A DNA stretch of 64,000 nucleotides. It comes from CAVRUZ01 sp963724495 (GTDB lineage: Bacteria > Actinomycetota > Actinomycetes > Propionibacteriales > DAIQRJ01). Under the pieces are notes generated by a model. The model saw nothing but the letters and a program-made list of their open reading frames with translations, did no database searches and was not told the origin of the DNA. Position numbers and translations under genes: made by a program. The stretch spans positions 1,054,001 to 1,118,000 of the forward strand of contig CAVRUZ010000002.1 of the NCBI GenBank assembly GCA_963724495.1, given 5' to 3'. This document shows, piece by piece, positions 1 through 7,974 of the stretch. Position 1 is the first letter of the stretch; each line of letters starts with the position of its first letter.

Positions 1-264
1 GCGGCCGAGGAAGACGAGCATCAGCGTCCCCGTGCCGTCGTAGAGCTCGGCCTCGAGCGCCGGGTTGCCGTCCCTCGGCTGGAGGGTGACCGTGCGCACG
101 GTGCCGGTGACGCGGACCTTCTCCCGGTCCGAGCACGCGCCGATGCTCGCGCAGCCGGACTGTTCCGAGGTCTCCCGCAGCTCCTCGGCCGCCAACTCCT
201 CGTTGGTGCTTGCGAGGTGGCTGAGCTTGCGCGAGATCCGGTCCCGAAGGGACTCTCTGGTCAT
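1..264 (-). CDS. OB-fold nucleic-acid-binding protein (partial, C-terminus beyond window)
   Basis: Only the first 88 codons are in the window; the gene runs off the left edge. The protein starts MTRESLRDRISRKL, has a cysteine-containing segment around residues 38-44, and then an OB-fold-like stretch (VRVTGTVRTVTLQP ... LEAELYDGTGTLMLVFLGR) typical of the small OB-fold proteins encoded next to DUF3710 and dut in actinomycetes. The ATG at 262-264 is the natural start because the OB strand pattern follows at the usual distance. Transcription probably comes from the DUF3710 side, through a leader that carries a tandem repeat. The exact nucleic-acid role is unknown. Confidence 0.75.
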   Translation of the reverse strand, partial: MTRESLRDRISRKLSHLASTNEELAAEELRETSEQSGCASIGACSDREKVRVTGTVRTVTLQPRDGNPALEAELYDGTGTLMLVFLGR

Positions 265-282
265 CAGTGCTGCCTGCTGTCC

Positions 283-324
283 GTTGTCGATAGGTGAATG
301 ACTGTTGTCGATAGGTGAATGACT
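283..324. repeat. 21-bp perfect tandem duplication in the leader of the OB-fold gene
   Basis: Two identical 21-bp units, 283-303 and 304-324, lie head to tail between the DUF3710 stop and the OB-fold start. Each unit contains GTCGATAGGTGAATGA. They begin 19 bp upstream of the OB-fold ATG (minus strand). They could be a duplicated operator or a recent slippage event; the sequence alone does not decide. Confidence 0.8.
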
Positions 325-424
325 GGTGCCGGGACGATCGCCGGGGAATCCCGGAGACCCAGACGGCGCCACCCTCCATGGAACCACCCATGGAAAAAGC
401 CCGCCCAGTCGGCCGACCACCGAG

Positions 425-1157
425 TCAGCCATCGGTGGGCTCCTCAACCGGCGTCAGTCCGGCGGGCAGTTGCAACGGCAGCGGCTCGCGCGGAGCCATC
501 GCGCCACTTCCGCGGGTGACGATGATTCCGTCCAGCACCGACCGGATCTCCGCCAGCGCGCTGCCCCCGGCGGCCGCGAGCCCCGACGATATTGGCCCGC
601 AGCATCCAGCGCGGGCCGTCGAATCCCCAGAGCCGCTGTTGCTGGACGACACCCTCGTCGCCGGGAACGCTCAGCCGGAGTTCGAGGCCCTCCGCCTCGT
701 CGTCCTTCTCGGCGGTGCCACCTGCAGCGACCGCGTTCTCGGCGATCTCCTCGGCCACCTGTTCCCACAGGCCGCCGGATCGGGGTGACGCGAACACCGA
801 CAGCTCCACGGCTGAGTCCGGCAGCACCACCAGGGCAGAGAGCACCCGCTGGTCGTCCTCCGTGACCGGGAGTCTCAGCTCGGCGCCCTCGGGCATCCGG
901 ATCAGGAGGGACCCGAGGTCGAGGTAGTTCGCCGATGCCGCGAGTGCGTCGCGGTCCACGTCTGCCGAGTCGAACGGCCCGTCTCCCTCGGGCAGCACCG
1001 GCGGACGAGCGGCCGGAGTGTCGGCTGCCAGGTCGTCGGCGTCCGGCGTCCCGAGATCCTGCTCGGCCGGCTCGGGTTCGCGGCCGCGTCGACGGCCGCC
1101 GGATGCGCGGCCGAGGAACTTCTCGCCGGCGTCGTAGTTCTTGGCGCGGCGGAACAT
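425..1157 (-). CDS. DUF3710 protein, one-base frameshift near 581-588
   Basis: Conserved actinobacterial protein of unknown function, normally encoded between dut and an OB-fold gene, as here. Frame 1 reads from MFRRAKNYDAGEKF through GFDGPRWMLRANI. The family C-terminus (SGLAAAGG ... SVLDGIIVTRGSGAMAPREPLPLQLP) then continues in the next frame to the TGA at 425-427. Removing one base within 581-588 rejoins the two parts into about 243 residues, the expected size. The ATG at 1155-1157 overlaps the dut stop (TGATG), so the pair is translationally coupled. The break may be a sequencing error or a real mutation. Function is not known. Confidence 0.85.
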
Positions 1158-1648
1158 CAGGACGTCACCGGCCCGGGGCCCGAGGTCCCGGTCGATCCGA
1201 AGCCACCCGCGTCACGGATCGACCCCGGCAGGTCGGACACCTCGCTGAACCGGGCGCGCTCGACGCGCTGGATCACCAACTGGGCGATGCGGTCGCCGGC
1301 ACTCAGCGCGACCGTCGCCGTCGGGTCGAGGTTCACCAGGACCACCTTCACCTCGCCGCGGTACCCGGCATCGACGGTGCCGGGGGTGTTGACGATGCCG
1401 ACACCCAGCCGTGCGGCCAGCCCTGACCGGGGATGCACGAACGCCGCGTAGCCGTCGGGCAGCGCCAGCGCCAGGCCGGTCGGGACGACGGCCCGCTCAC
1501 CGGGAGCAAGGTCGATGTCGACAGTCGTGGTCAGGTCTGCACCGGCGTCACCGGGATGCGCGTAGACGGGTACCGATGCTGAGTCGTCGAGTCGCCGCAC
1601 GAGCACCTCGACGGTGCCGGGGCGAGGACGGTTCTCCGGCGCTGCCAC
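1157..1648 (-). CDS. dut: deoxyuridine 5'-triphosphate nucleotidohydrolase (dUTPase)
   Basis: Hydrolyses dUTP to dUMP and pyrophosphate, keeping uracil out of DNA and feeding thymidylate synthesis; cytosolic homotrimer in this family. All five trimeric-dUTPase motifs are present in order: PGDAGADL, PRSGLA, GTVDAGYRGEV, DRIAQLVIQ and the C-terminal GGFGSTG arm that closes over the active site. Its 163 residues is the usual length. The start is GTG at 1646-1648; the next in-frame alternatives would cut into motif 1. It overlaps the DUF3710 start. It is divergent from the DUF4235 gene, with 143 bp between them. Confidence 0.97.
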   Translation of the reverse strand: MAAPENRPRPGTVEVLVRRLDDSASVPVYAHPGDAGADLTTTVDIDLAPGERAVVPTGLALALPDGYAAFVHPRSGLAARLGVGIVNTPGTVDAGYRGEVKVVLVNLDPTATVALSAGDRIAQLVIQRVERARFSEVSDLPGSIRDAGGFGSTGTSGPGPVTS

Positions 1649-1791
1649 CGGGTGAGCCTACGTCGGCCTGCAGGCCATCCGCGCCCGGCACGAAGCGGCT
1701 GGCCCTGTCGTGGAACGCACGGCCGTGGTGTCGTTAGGCTGCAGCGACCCCGGAACGACATCGGGAGTGCTCGACCACGGAAGGCGGCACG

Positions 1792-2085
1792 GTGGCCCGC
1801 TCCACAACGAAGTTGGCATGGCAGGTGATCGGCTTCGGCGTGTCCATCGGGGCAACGATCCTCACCCGCTCGGCGCTGGGATCGGCCTGGAAGTTCGTGA
1901 CCGGCAATGCCCCGCCCGACAGCCCCGAGCACCCGGACACCGGCACCTTCGTAGCCGTGGCCTGGGTGCTGTCGAGCGGCGTCGGGGGTGCGCTCGCCGG
2001 ACTGCTGGCGACCCGGCAGGCCGCCCGCGCGTGGCAGAAGGTCACCGGCCAACTGCCGCCCGGCATGGAGAACGTCGACGGCTAG
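1792..2085 (+). CDS. DUF4235 small membrane protein
   Basis: 97 residues with two hydrophobic segments: about residues 8-25 (LAWQVIGFGVSIGATILT) and 52-72 (FVAVAWVLSSGVGGALAGLLA). These are followed by a basic stretch (TRQAARAWQKVTGQLPP), the usual layout of DUF4235 proteins. The start is GTG at 1792 with a purine-rich GGAAGG upstream. A TAGGCT hexamer at about 1734-1739 is a plausible -10 element. This family often sits next to dut in actinomycetes. No biochemical role is known. Confidence 0.8.
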   Translation: MARSTTKLAWQVIGFGVSIGATILTRSALGSAWKFVTGNAPPDSPEHPDTGTFVAVAWVLSSGVGGALAGLLATRQAARAWQKVTGQLPPGMENVDG

Positions 2086-2212
2086 CCCCTGCTGCTGTGC
2101 TCCCCGAGGCTGTCGGCGCGGCGCCGCTTGGGCGCGCGGATACCAGGGACGTCCGGGGTCCAGGGTCGTCAACCGCGCCGCGCGCCGCCCGATCGGGGGC
2201 AGGGAGTCGGGG

Positions 2213-2509
2213 TCAGGCGCAATCGCGGCACACCAGGCGGCCGTTGGCCGTGCTGGCGAGCTGGCTGCGGTGATGCACGAGGAAGCACACCGAGCAGGTG
2301 AACTCGTCTGCCTGGCGCGGCAGAACCCGCACCGACAGTTCCTCGTTGGACAGGTCCGCGCCGGGTAGCTCGAAGGTCTCCGCGGCCTCAGCCTCGTCGA
2401 CATCGACCTTTCCTGAGTTCTTTTCGTGCCGTCGTGCCTTCAGTTCTTCGATGCTGTCCTCGGACAGCTCTTCGTCGGTCTTGCGTGGCGCGTCGTAATC
2501 AGTGGCCAT
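2213..2509 (-). CDS. DUF4193 zinc-ribbon protein
   Basis: 98 residues beginning MATDYDAPRKTDEEL, very acidic at the N-terminus, with a C-terminal four-cysteine knuckle: CSVC near residues 72-75 and CRDC near 94-97. This is the characteristic DUF4193 pattern and suggests one bound zinc. The ATG at 2507-2509 is chosen because the family is conserved from this methionine; the frame stays open further upstream but that part is not conserved. Small zinc proteins of this kind are near-universal next to dut in actinomycetes; their function has not been established to my knowledge. Confidence 0.9.
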   Translation of the reverse strand: MATDYDAPRKTDEELSEDSIEELKARRHEKNSGKVDVDEAEAAETFELPGADLSNEELSVRVLPRQADEFTCSVCFLVHHRSQLASTANGRLVCRDCA

Positions 2510-2639
2510 CTGTGTGGGTTCGTCTCCTCTGCCGTGCTCTGGTCGTCCCCCGCAGACGGGGTCCGCTCCTGCTGCGCGGCAGGAGTGTACGGCGTCTCCA
2601 CAAGCACTCGGACGTGCCCGGATATTCCCGATTGGTCCG

Positions 2640-3671
2640 TCACGCTGAGTCGGCGCCGCAGAGGGCCGGCCGTTCGGTACGGGGGTTCCGGCAACAGCCC
2701 GCGGGACACCGACCCGGCACCCGTCCCTCCTCGACCCGATCGAGGAGGTCGACGACAAGCGCGGCGAACCGTGCGTCGGTCCCCGGTGTCGAAACCCGGC
2801 GGAACGCAAGACCGAGCCCGGCGGCCGTCGCGGCCGCCTCGGTGTCGAGGTCGTAGACGACCTCCATGTGGTCGCTGACGAAGCCGATCGGAACGAGCGC
2901 CACCCCCGGTACGCCCGCGGTGGCCAGATCGCGGAGGTGGTCGTTGATGTCGGGCTCGAGCCACGGCACCGACGGTGGACCGGACCGGCTGCAGAAGACC
3001 ACGGCGTCGGCTGGGCAGGGCTGGCCCACCCCCGCGGCCGCCGCCACGAGTCGTGCAGTCTCTCGATGCTGGGCCGCGTAGGTCCCAGCAGTCGTGCCAC
3101 TGGTCTCGTTCATCCAGGTGGGGATGGAGTGCGTCACGAACACCGGCCGGCTCCCCTCCGGCAGCTCGGCCAGGGCGTGCCGCAGCCCGTCGGCGAGAGG
3201 CAGGACGAATCCCGGTTCGTCGCTGAAGTGCGGCAACAGAGCGAGGTCGAGCTGGACGCCGGCGGTCGCCGCCGCATCGGCGAGGTTCTCCCGGTACTGG
3301 CGGCAGCCGGACCACGACGAGTACGCCGAGGTCAGAAAGACACCGACGCGGTGGTGGCCGTCGGCGACCATCCGGCCGAACACGTCGGGGAGCCACGGCT
3401 CGGAGTTCCGGTTGGCGAGGTAGACCGGCAGGTCTCGTCCCCTCCTCCGGAGCAGCTCGGACACCGCTGTCACCAAGGCTCGGTTCAACGCGTTGATCGG
3501 GCTGCTCCCACCGAAGCGGTGATAGTGCTCGGCGACGATCTCCAGCCGGTCGTCCGGCACGTTGCGGCCTGCGGTGACGCGGCGGAGGAAGGGCATCACC
3601 TCGTCGGGCGCCTCCGGACCGCCGAACGACACCACCAGCAACGCGTCGACGGCGCCGGAGGTGTCGGTCAT
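2640..3671 (-). CDS. hemH: coproporphyrin III ferrochelatase with [2Fe-2S]-type C-terminus
   Basis: Inserts Fe2+ into coproporphyrin III in the coproporphyrin-dependent haem pathway of actinobacteria. The conserved active-site histidine lies in VFVTHSIPTWMN and the conserved glutamate in VSDHMEVVYDLD. The C-terminal tail has clustered cysteines (CPAGCCRNP ... ALCG) matching the actinobacterial ferrochelatases that carry a [2Fe-2S] cluster. Its 343 residues is normal length. The start ATG (3669-3671) overlaps the mtr stop in ATGA, so the two genes are very probably co-transcribed and translationally coupled. Confidence 0.96.
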   Translation of the reverse strand: MTDTSGAVDALLVVSFGGPEAPDEVMPFLRRVTAGRNVPDDRLEIVAEHYHRFGGSSPINALNRALVTAVSELLRRRGRDLPVYLANRNSEPWLPDVFGRMVADGHHRVGVFLTSAYSSWSGCRQYRENLADAAATAGVQLDLALLPHFSDEPGFVLPLADGLRHALAELPEGSRPVFVTHSIPTWMNETSGTTAGTYAAQHRETARLVAAAAGVGQPCPADAVVFCSRSGPPSVPWLEPDINDHLRDLATAGVPGVALVPIGFVSDHMEVVYDLDTEAAATAAGLGLAFRRVSTPGTDARFAALVVDLLDRVEEGRVPGRCPAGCCRNPRTERPALCGADSA

Positions 3672-5104
3672 CGCGCCCCGGCCGACAACGGCAGCGACAA
3701 CAGGGCGTTCTCCACGACCTCGCTCAGCGCGGGATGCGGCCAGTACTGCCCCCGCGCCATCGTGCGGGCAGGGATGCCGAACGACATCGCCGTGACGATG
3801 GGCTGGATCAGGATCGACGCCTGCGCACCGAGGATGTGTGCCCCCAGGAGGTCACCGGTCTCGGCGTCCGCGATCACCTTGGCGAAGCCGCCGGTCTCCT
3901 CGTCCTGCGCCATCGCCCATCCGAACGCGACTCCCGCGTACGGATGGATGGCGGTCACGACGGGTCGGCCGGTCTGACGCGCCTGCTCCTCGGTGAGCCC
4001 GACCGCTGCCACCTGCGGATGGCTGAACACCACGGCCGGAACGAAGCGGTGATCGGACTCCCACAGCTGTGAGGGGTCGAGCAGGTTGTGGCGCACCACC
4101 TTCGCCTCGTGGTTTGCGACGTGCTTGAGCTGGAACGGCGAGCTGAGGTCACCGAGCCCGAAGACACCCGCGACCGGGCGGCCGCCGGACAGGGCCCGCT
4201 GGTAGGTGTCGACGCTGAGCCTGCCGTCGGGTTCGAGGTCATAGCCGGCCCTGGCCAGACCGAGCGTGTCGCTGTTCGGCTTGCGCCCGGTGGCGACGAG
4301 CAAGGCGTCGGCGGCCAGCGTGCTCCGCACTCCGTACCGGTCGCACACGCCGACCTCGACACTCGTACAGCTCGCGCGGACGGTCATGGTGTTGGTCTCC
4401 GTCAGCACCCGCCAGTACGTTCCGGCGCGCTGCGTGAACCCCTTGGCGATGTCCTGGTCGAAGTGGCGCAGCAACGCACCGGAGCGGGCGATCTGCGTCA
4501 CCTCGACGCCGTAGGCCGAGAAGATGTGCGCGAACTCCGACGCGACGTAGCCCGAGCCGACCACCACGAGTCGCTCCGGCAGCCGGTCCAGCCGCATGAT
4601 CGTGTCGGAGGTGTGCACCGGGATCACCGGGTCGTACACGTCGGCCTCGTTGAGCCCGGCGATCTCCGGCAGCACCGGGCGGCTGCCCGCGGCCAGCACC
4701 AGCGAGTCCGCGGTGATCTCGGTGCCGTCGGCCAGCCGGAGTGTCTTGGGCGACACCAGCTTGGCCGACTGGGCGTAGAGCGTGGTGTTGGCCGCACCGG
4801 CCTGACGCCACTCCTTGCCGGCGGCCGAGATCGAGTCGACCCGGCTGAAGATCCGGTCGCGGATGGCCGGCCAGTCTGCCGTCGGCTGGTCGCCGCGGAG
4901 GCCGAGCGCACTGGCGTCGTCCCGGATCAGGGAGGTCACGTCACCGGGGTAGACGAACATCTTGGTGGGGATGCAGCCGACGTTGAGGCAGGTCCCGCCG
5001 AAAGTGCCGCCGTCGATGATGGCGACCGATGACTGGGAGAAGGCCTCGTCGGCGATCGAGTTCCCCGATCCGCTGCCGACGATGACGAGATCGTGGGAAG
5101 TCAC
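3668..5104 (-). CDS. mtr: mycothione reductase
   Basis: FAD/NAD(P)H-dependent disulfide reductase that recycles oxidised mycothiol, the main low-molecular-weight thiol of actinomycetes. Visible are the N-terminal FAD-binding VIVGSGSGN, the redox-active pair C39/C44 in GGTCLNVGCIPTK, the second Rossmann motif VVVGSGYVASEFA, and the catalytic His457/Glu462 in HPALSEVVE. It has 478 residues. The frame stays open far upstream, but conserved sequence begins at GTG 5102-5104 (VTSHDLVIVG), which I take as the start. The stop overlaps the hemH start. Divergent from sepH over 231 bp. Confidence 0.93.
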   Translation of the reverse strand: MTSHDLVIVGSGSGNSIADEAFSQSSVAIIDGGTFGGTCLNVGCIPTKMFVYPGDVTSLIRDDASALGLRGDQPTADWPAIRDRIFSRVDSISAAGKEWRQAGAANTTLYAQSAKLVSPKTLRLADGTEITADSLVLAAGSRPVLPEIAGLNEADVYDPVIPVHTSDTIMRLDRLPERLVVVGSGYVASEFAHIFSAYGVEVTQIARSGALLRHFDQDIAKGFTQRAGTYWRVLTETNTMTVRASCTSVEVGVCDRYGVRSTLAADALLVATGRKPNSDTLGLARAGYDLEPDGRLSVDTYQRALSGGRPVAGVFGLGDLSSPFQLKHVANHEAKVVRHNLLDPSQLWESDHRFVPAVVFSHPQVAAVGLTEEQARQTGRPVVTAIHPYAGVAFGWAMAQDEETGGFAKVIADAETGDLLGAHILGAQASILIQPIVTAMSFGIPARTMARGQYWPHPALSEVVENALLSLPLSAGAR

Positions 5105-5335
5105 CGCGACAGCCTGCCATGCCGCTACCCGGCGTTCCGTCGGCGTCCGAACGCCATGGGTGCTGCTGATACCCCCGCCCACCGGCACTGCCCGGCCGAC
5201 AACCTGCGTGAGTGCCGGCCGCGTCGACCCGGATTGTCCGCGGTGGCGAGCCGACTCGACCGCGTTGACGACGTAGGCTGCCGCTGATCCGAGATGACCG
5301 CCGAGCCTGAGGCAAACCAGAGACCGAGGACTTTC

Positions 5336-6511
5336 ATGCCGGAGCTGTCGTTGGTGGGACTGTCGGAGGACGGCCGGTCGCTGGTGTTCACCGCGGACTC
5401 CGACGAGACGTACTCGGTCCGACTGGACGAACGCCTCCGCGCCGCTGTCGTGAGCGACCGCGTGCGACTCGGACAGCTCGAACTGGAGCTGGGCACTGCC
5501 CTTCGGCCCAAGGACATCCAGGCGCGGATCCGCTCCGGCGACCGACTCGAGGATGTGGCGGCCGCGGCCGGGGTGACCCCGGAGCGCATCATGGCCTACG
5601 CCGCTCCCGTCCTCTCCGAGCGTGCGCACGTGGCCACCCAGGCCCGCCGCAGCGTGCTCCGTCGCAGCGAAGCCACCGGGCCGCGCGCCCTGGCGGAGGC
5701 CGTGACCGACCGTCTGCACCAGCGTGGCGTCTCGGCATCGGCCGTTGCCTGGGATGCCTGGCGGCGGGACGACGGCAAGTGGACGATCAGCGCCGCCTAC
5801 TCCTCGGGTGAGCATGAGCGGACGGCGCTCTTCGTGTTCGATCCGCTCGCCCGGGTCGTGGTCGCTGGCGACGACGAGGCCCGCTGGCTTGCGGGCGAGG
5901 GCCGCCTGCACGGACCGCAGCCCCGCACGTCGGCCAGGCAGGAGGGCGAGGCGGGCGAGAGCAACGGCAGGTCGGCAGGTGAGGGGCGGCTGACGGTCGT
6001 TTCGGAGCGTGAGCCGGGTGAGCTGTTCGACCAGGACGCCGAGCAGACGAGTGCGGACGACCAACGCCTGGAGGCTGCCGACGCCGCACACCAGGCCGAC
6101 GAGTTCGAGGACCGCAACCCCACGGTGACCCTTGCGCCGGTCCCGAGCGAGGCGACGGATCCGGAGGCGCTCACCTTCGACGAGACCCGGCCCGAGCCGA
6201 GTCCGGCAGCCGACACCGATGACCGGCTGCGGATCCCGGCGGATCTCGCCGCCGACGAGGTCGCCGACCTGGACGACGAGACCTACGCCTCGACGCCGCG
6301 GGAGCCGGCCAGGGCGACCCCGCGCGAGCGGGCGACGGCCAAGCGCGCCAGGTCCCGCACGGACAGCGCCGAGTCGGCATCGGCTCCCGAGGACGGGCCA
6401 GGCCAGGCTGACGAGGGCGACGAGGCCGGCCCGCCGAAGCGGAAGCCCGCCCGCAAGCGGGCCGCAGTGCCCAGCTGGGACGACATCCTGTTCGGCACCA
6501 AGTCGGAGTAA
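5336..6511 (+). CDS. sepH: septation protein SepH (DUF3071)
   Basis: Actinobacterial cell-division protein; the family member in Streptomyces binds FtsZ and stimulates Z-ring assembly. The N-terminal DUF3071 domain runs over about residues 1-165 (MPELSLVGLSEDGRSLVF ... WTISAAY), with a helix-turn-helix-like core around DIQARIRSGDRLEDVAAAAGV. A long acidic disordered linker and a basic KRKPARKRAAVPSWDDILFG tail follow. The ATG at 5336 is preceded by GACCGAGGA at good spacing; an upstream ATG at 5294 lacks such a site. 391 residues. The terminal conserved motif SWDDILFG supports the intact 3' end. Confidence 0.92.
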   Translation: MPELSLVGLSEDGRSLVFTADSDETYSVRLDERLRAAVVSDRVRLGQLELELGTALRPKDIQARIRSGDRLEDVAAAAGVTPERIMAYAAPVLSERAHVATQARRSVLRRSEATGPRALAEAVTDRLHQRGVSASAVAWDAWRRDDGKWTISAAYSSGEHERTALFVFDPLARVVVAGDDEARWLAGEGRLHGPQPRTSARQEGEAGESNGRSAGEGRLTVVSEREPGELFDQDAEQTSADDQRLEAADAAHQADEFEDRNPTVTLAPVPSEATDPEALTFDETRPEPSPAADTDDRLRIPADLAADEVADLDDETYASTPREPARATPRERATAKRARSRTDSAESASAPEDGPGQADEGDEAGPPKRKPARKRAAVPSWDDILFGTKSE

Positions 6512-6535
6512 CGCTCCAGCAACTGCAGTCGCCCG

Positions 6536-6618
6536 CGCCAAACATGCGCCGGCGGCGCCAGGCAGGTGCCGATGGCACGACATGTCCGGATCCGCGGCAT
6601 TGCGTTGCCTGTTTGGCG
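6536..6618 (+). repeat. CATG-box intergenic element, copy A
   Basis: About 83 bp filling the gap between the convergent sepH and tdk stops. The ends are a perfect 9-bp inverted repeat (CGCCAAACA at 6536-6544, TGTTTGGCG at 6610-6618). Inside is the shared box CGACATGTCCG at 6578. Box spacing (about 38 and 28 bp) matches copies B-D. It could act as a bidirectional terminator, but no U-tract follows. Confidence 0.75.
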
Positions 6619-6626
6619 AAAGTCCG

Positions 6627-7295
6627 CTAGAGCCCCAGCAGCGGCACGTCGTCCAGCCCGGGTCCCGGGTCGCCGGACCGCCAGTGCCGGCGGCAGAGCA
6701 CGCGATACGTCGCACCCGTACCGTCCGGCAGCACGTCACCGACCGCCACCTGCCCGCCCGCGCGAGCGACGGTGCCGTTCTCGAGCCGCGCGTTGATCCG
6801 GCCTGGCTCACCGCACCAGCAGAGGACCTCGACCTGGAGCGGGACGGTCTCGTCGGCGAGCTCGAGCAGCCGCTTCGAGCCGGGAAAGAGCCGGGAGTCG
6901 AACGCGGTGGCGAGGCCGAAGCAGTCGACGTCGAGCGCCAGATCGTCGACGCAGGCGGCCAGGTCGTCCACCTGGCGTTCGGTGAGGAACTGCGCCTCGT
7001 CGCAGATCACGAACCCGCGAACGGGAATCCGCTCCGGCAACAGCCGGCCGAAGTCGGTGTGCGGATCGAACTCCAGGGCGTCGGAGGAGATGCCGAGGCG
7101 GGACGAGAGCCGCCCGGCTCCCCCGCGGTCGGCGTTGGTCATCAGGATGCCGGGCCGACCGGCCCGCTTGCGGTGGTGGGCCACCTGCAGCGCCAGCGCG
7201 GACTTCCCCGAGCCCATGACGCCGAGGTAGAAGCGGAGTCGACCGGTCGGTGGACCCCAGGGCCAGACGGCTCCCGCCGCTGCCGATTCGCTCAC
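6627..7295 (-). CDS. tdk: thymidine kinase (type II)
   Basis: Phosphorylates thymidine with ATP in the dTTP salvage pathway. Visible are the P-loop GVMGSGKSA (Lys31), the Walker-B-like ICDEAQFLT around residues 97-104, the lasso-region CWCGEPGRINARL, and a C-terminal YRVLCRRHW completing the structural zinc site of type II enzymes. It has 222 residues. The GTG at 7293-7295 overlaps the DUF5998 stop (GTGA), which decides the start and indicates coupling. The 3' end faces sepH across repeat copy A. Confidence 0.93.
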   Translation of the reverse strand: MSESAAAGAVWPWGPPTGRLRFYLGVMGSGKSALALQVAHHRKRAGRPGILMTNADRGGAGRLSSRLGISSDALEFDPHTDFGRLLPERIPVRGFVICDEAQFLTERQVDDLAACVDDLALDVDCFGLATAFDSRLFPGSKRLLELADETVPLQVEVLCWCGEPGRINARLENGTVARAGGQVAVGDVLPDGTGATYRVLCRRHWRSGDPGPGLDDVPLLGL

Positions 7296-7927
7296 TCGCC
7301 ACCGGGCCGAGCGGGCGGGGTGCCGCCGACGCTCGTGGTCCTGGTCAGGCTGTCGGCCACGCGGGCTGCCACCGACAGTCGGCGCACGAAGGCCAGCAGG
7401 CCGGCCACCGACGCCGGGCCCTCGGCAGCGGCAGACACCCTCAACGCGAAGTCCTCGTTGCCGGCCGAGCCCGTGTAGCCGTGGTCGGCCTCGCAGTTGG
7501 GGTCCGCGCAGCCGGCCGGCTCGAGCTCGAGTCGGCTCACGCCGCCCCAGCCGAGGCTCACGACCGCCTCGTGCACCGCGGCGCCGGGCCGGTATCCGGC
7601 CGGGTTGGTGACCACCCGCGTGACCATCACCTGGCTGATCCGGGACAGCGACACCTGCTCCACCGACGTGGACGCGTACGGACTGGATATCACCGCGTCG
7701 GCCGGGTGCTCGTCGGTATGGGCCAGCAGGAAGCGGCTCGGCGTGAGCAGCAGCACGGTGAGGTGCCGGCGGACCTCCTCGGAGTCGAACGTCGGCTCGT
7801 GGTGCACGAAGAAGGCGGCGACGGGCTCGCCGGCGATCGCGTCGTCGAGAGCCTCGAACACCAGCTGCGGGTAGTAGCCCGTCTTGTCGAGTTCGGCTTT
7901 CAGCGCTTCGCGCGGGCCCGCGGTCAT
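7292..7927 (-). CDS. DUF5998 protein
   Basis: 211 residues starting MTAGPREALKAELDKTGYYPQLV. It is a conserved actinobacterial family whose members lie next to thymidine kinase or acetyltransferase genes, as here. The protein looks soluble, with beta-rich central sequence (FFVHHEPTF, HLTVLLLTPSRFLLAHTDE) and a cysteine/histidine-containing segment AGCADPNCEADHGYTG that may bind metal. It overlaps tdk by 4 bp. No catalytic motif is recognised and no function is known. Confidence 0.85.
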   Translation of the reverse strand: MTAGPREALKAELDKTGYYPQLVFEALDDAIAGEPVAAFFVHHEPTFDSEEVRRHLTVLLLTPSRFLLAHTDEHPADAVISSPYASTSVEQVSLSRISQVMVTRVVTNPAGYRPGAAVHEAVVSLGWGGVSRLELEPAGCADPNCEADHGYTGSAGNEDFALRVSAAAEGPASVAGLLAFVRRLSVAARVADSLTRTTSVGGTPPARPGGE

Positions 7928-7974
7928 GCCCGCAGTCTTGCACTGTCGTCAGGTCGACCGACCGGTCCCTGCGG

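Noticed and set aside
581..588. Programmed +1 frameshifting in DUF3710 (and the other broken genes)
   Set aside because: The slip sites share no common heptamer or rare-codon context, and unrelated genes are affected; a technical origin is simpler.
5105..6811. Upstream extension of the mtr frame through the whole sepH gene
   Set aside because: The same frame stays open to 6811, but no conserved sequence precedes VTSHDLVIVG and sepH is clearly coded on the other strand.
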